Shown here: positions 5,599-5,881 of the stretch, one piece after another
How the letters are laid out: each line of letters starts with the position of its first letter
Numbering within the stretch: position 1 is the stretch's first letter
NCBI GenBank assembly: GCA_031259805.1
Contig: JAIRKX010000081.1
Coordinates: 1-5,881 of the forward strand
DNA: 5,881 bases
Direction of reading: 5' to 3'
DNA from: Prevotellaceae bacterium
GTDB lineage: Bacteria; Bacteroidota; Bacteroidia; Bacteroidales; UBA932
Translations under genes and position numbers: made by a program
The notes under the pieces: model-generated
What the model saw: the letters and a program-made list of their open reading frames with translations, nothing else
Told to the model about the DNA's origin: nothing
Database searches by the model: none

Positions 5599-5620
5599 CG
5601 TAGAGCGCAGGCTATTCGCT

Positions 5621-5797
5621 TTACGTTACCAATGTCTCGGCGGCGATAAATGTGGCGTTCAACTTGGCGTCGATCAGCGGATAGCCCAAGCCGGGCACGA
5701 TTGGCGTAGCGACGTCGATGGTTTCGGTACAAAGGCCCGACAGATTGTCGAGTTTCAAGTTCCCTACACGGAGTGAAAAAAACGTGGAATGGTTCAT
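5621..5797 (-). CDS. small hypothetical protein, 58 aa (possible truncated DUF6261-like N-terminus)
   Basis: On the minus strand ATG at 5797 opens a 58-codon frame ending in TAA at 5621. The product starts MNHSTFFSLRVGNLKLDNLS and ends FIAAETLVT. It is mildly acidic and has one cysteine (Cys23), no membrane segment and no signal peptide. Gene status is supported by protein-like composition, an AT-rich leader and a strong intrinsic terminator 48 nt after the stop. I do not recognise it securely. The opening, with a short hydrophobic strand followed by R-V-G-N-L and a helical stretch, faintly recalls DUF6261 proteins of Bacteroidales, which are several times longer; if so, this is a fragment or a minimal relative. 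The frame stays open to the window edge beyond the ATG, but the peptide there (rich in Trp, Arg and Lys) does not look coding. A weak TATATT at 5830-5825 could be its -7 box. Confidence 0.55.
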   Translation of the reverse strand: MNHSTFFSLRVGNLKLDNLSGLCTETIDVATPIVPGLGYPLIDAKLNATFIAAETLVT

Positions 5798-5881
5798 CGT
5801 ATTTATTTTAAAAAATTTAGTTTGAATATATTTTGTGGCAGGTAGCCGGAGCCAAAACCATGCCGCAAGTCTGCAGGGAGG
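5798..5881. other. right-edge sequence, no assignable feature
   Basis: An AT-rich leader (5798-5834) passes into a GC-richer tail. A minus-strand frame entering from the edge stops at 5808-5810 and could be the last codons of an upstream gene, but too little is visible to call it. Confidence 0.3.

Larger units (their letters stand above)
5042..5620. other. 579-bp gene-free, repeat-rich intergenic region
   Basis: No credible gene is visible in this stretch. From left to right it contains the hppA promoter, a 6-bp-stem hairpin (CCTGCT 5101-5106 with AGCAGG 5116-5121), short tandem repeats (5143-5220), a palindromic interspersed-like element (5234-5356), an AT-richer stretch at about 5357-5495 in which I see no firm feature, and three hairpins (5496-5526, 5539-5572, 5582-5598). 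The last two follow the small minus-strand gene at the right end. Open frames across it on the minus strand follow the repeats and show no protein-family signature. Confidence 0.75.

Overview
The window looks like chromosomal DNA from a Bacteroidota bacterium, most likely order Bacteroidales. Three putative promoters carry the TAnnTTTG(C) -7 box typical of that phylum, starts lack clear Shine-Dalgarno sequences, and the superoxide dismutase and membrane pyrophosphatase resemble Bacteroides/Porphyromonas-type proteins. The species cannot be named from the sequence.

Layout, left to right. Positions 4-156 (+) hold a 50-codon small gene at the window edge. It converges on a two-gene minus-strand unit, dps (859-1344) then sodB (262-837), and a 16-bp perfect hairpin (205-240) lies between the converging ends. 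A strong dps promoter lies at 1391-1421. The divergent intergenic region also holds a GC-rich imperfect palindrome (1476-1530) and a -7 box (1541-1549) almost touching the ATG of an extended-SDR NAD(P)-dependent epimerase/reductase gene (1553-2608, +). Immediately after that stop codon is a 20-copy 7-bp satellite (2612-2751), bracketed by two 28-bp copies of the gene's own 3' end. Next, on the minus strand, is a complete 739-residue ion-pumping membrane pyrophosphatase (hppA, 2822-5041) with its own -7 box. Upstream of hppA, 5042-5620 is a gene-free stretch with short tandem repeats, a palindromic interspersed-repeat-like element and several hairpins. The right end carries a 58-codon minus-strand ORF (5621-5797) followed by a clear intrinsic terminator.

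Functionally, dps and sodB form a plausible oxidative-stress pair: one sequesters iron using peroxide, the other removes superoxide. The pyrophosphatase recovers energy from biosynthetic pyrophosphate as an ion gradient; its residues fit the K+-dependent Na+-pumping class and possibly the dual Na+/H+ subfamily known from Bacteroides. The epimerase/reductase has no pathway context. No new multi-gene system is visible. The least ordinary items are the satellite with its duplicated gene end, the start-codon-proximal promoter, the repeat-rich region upstream of hppA and the two unassigned small genes.
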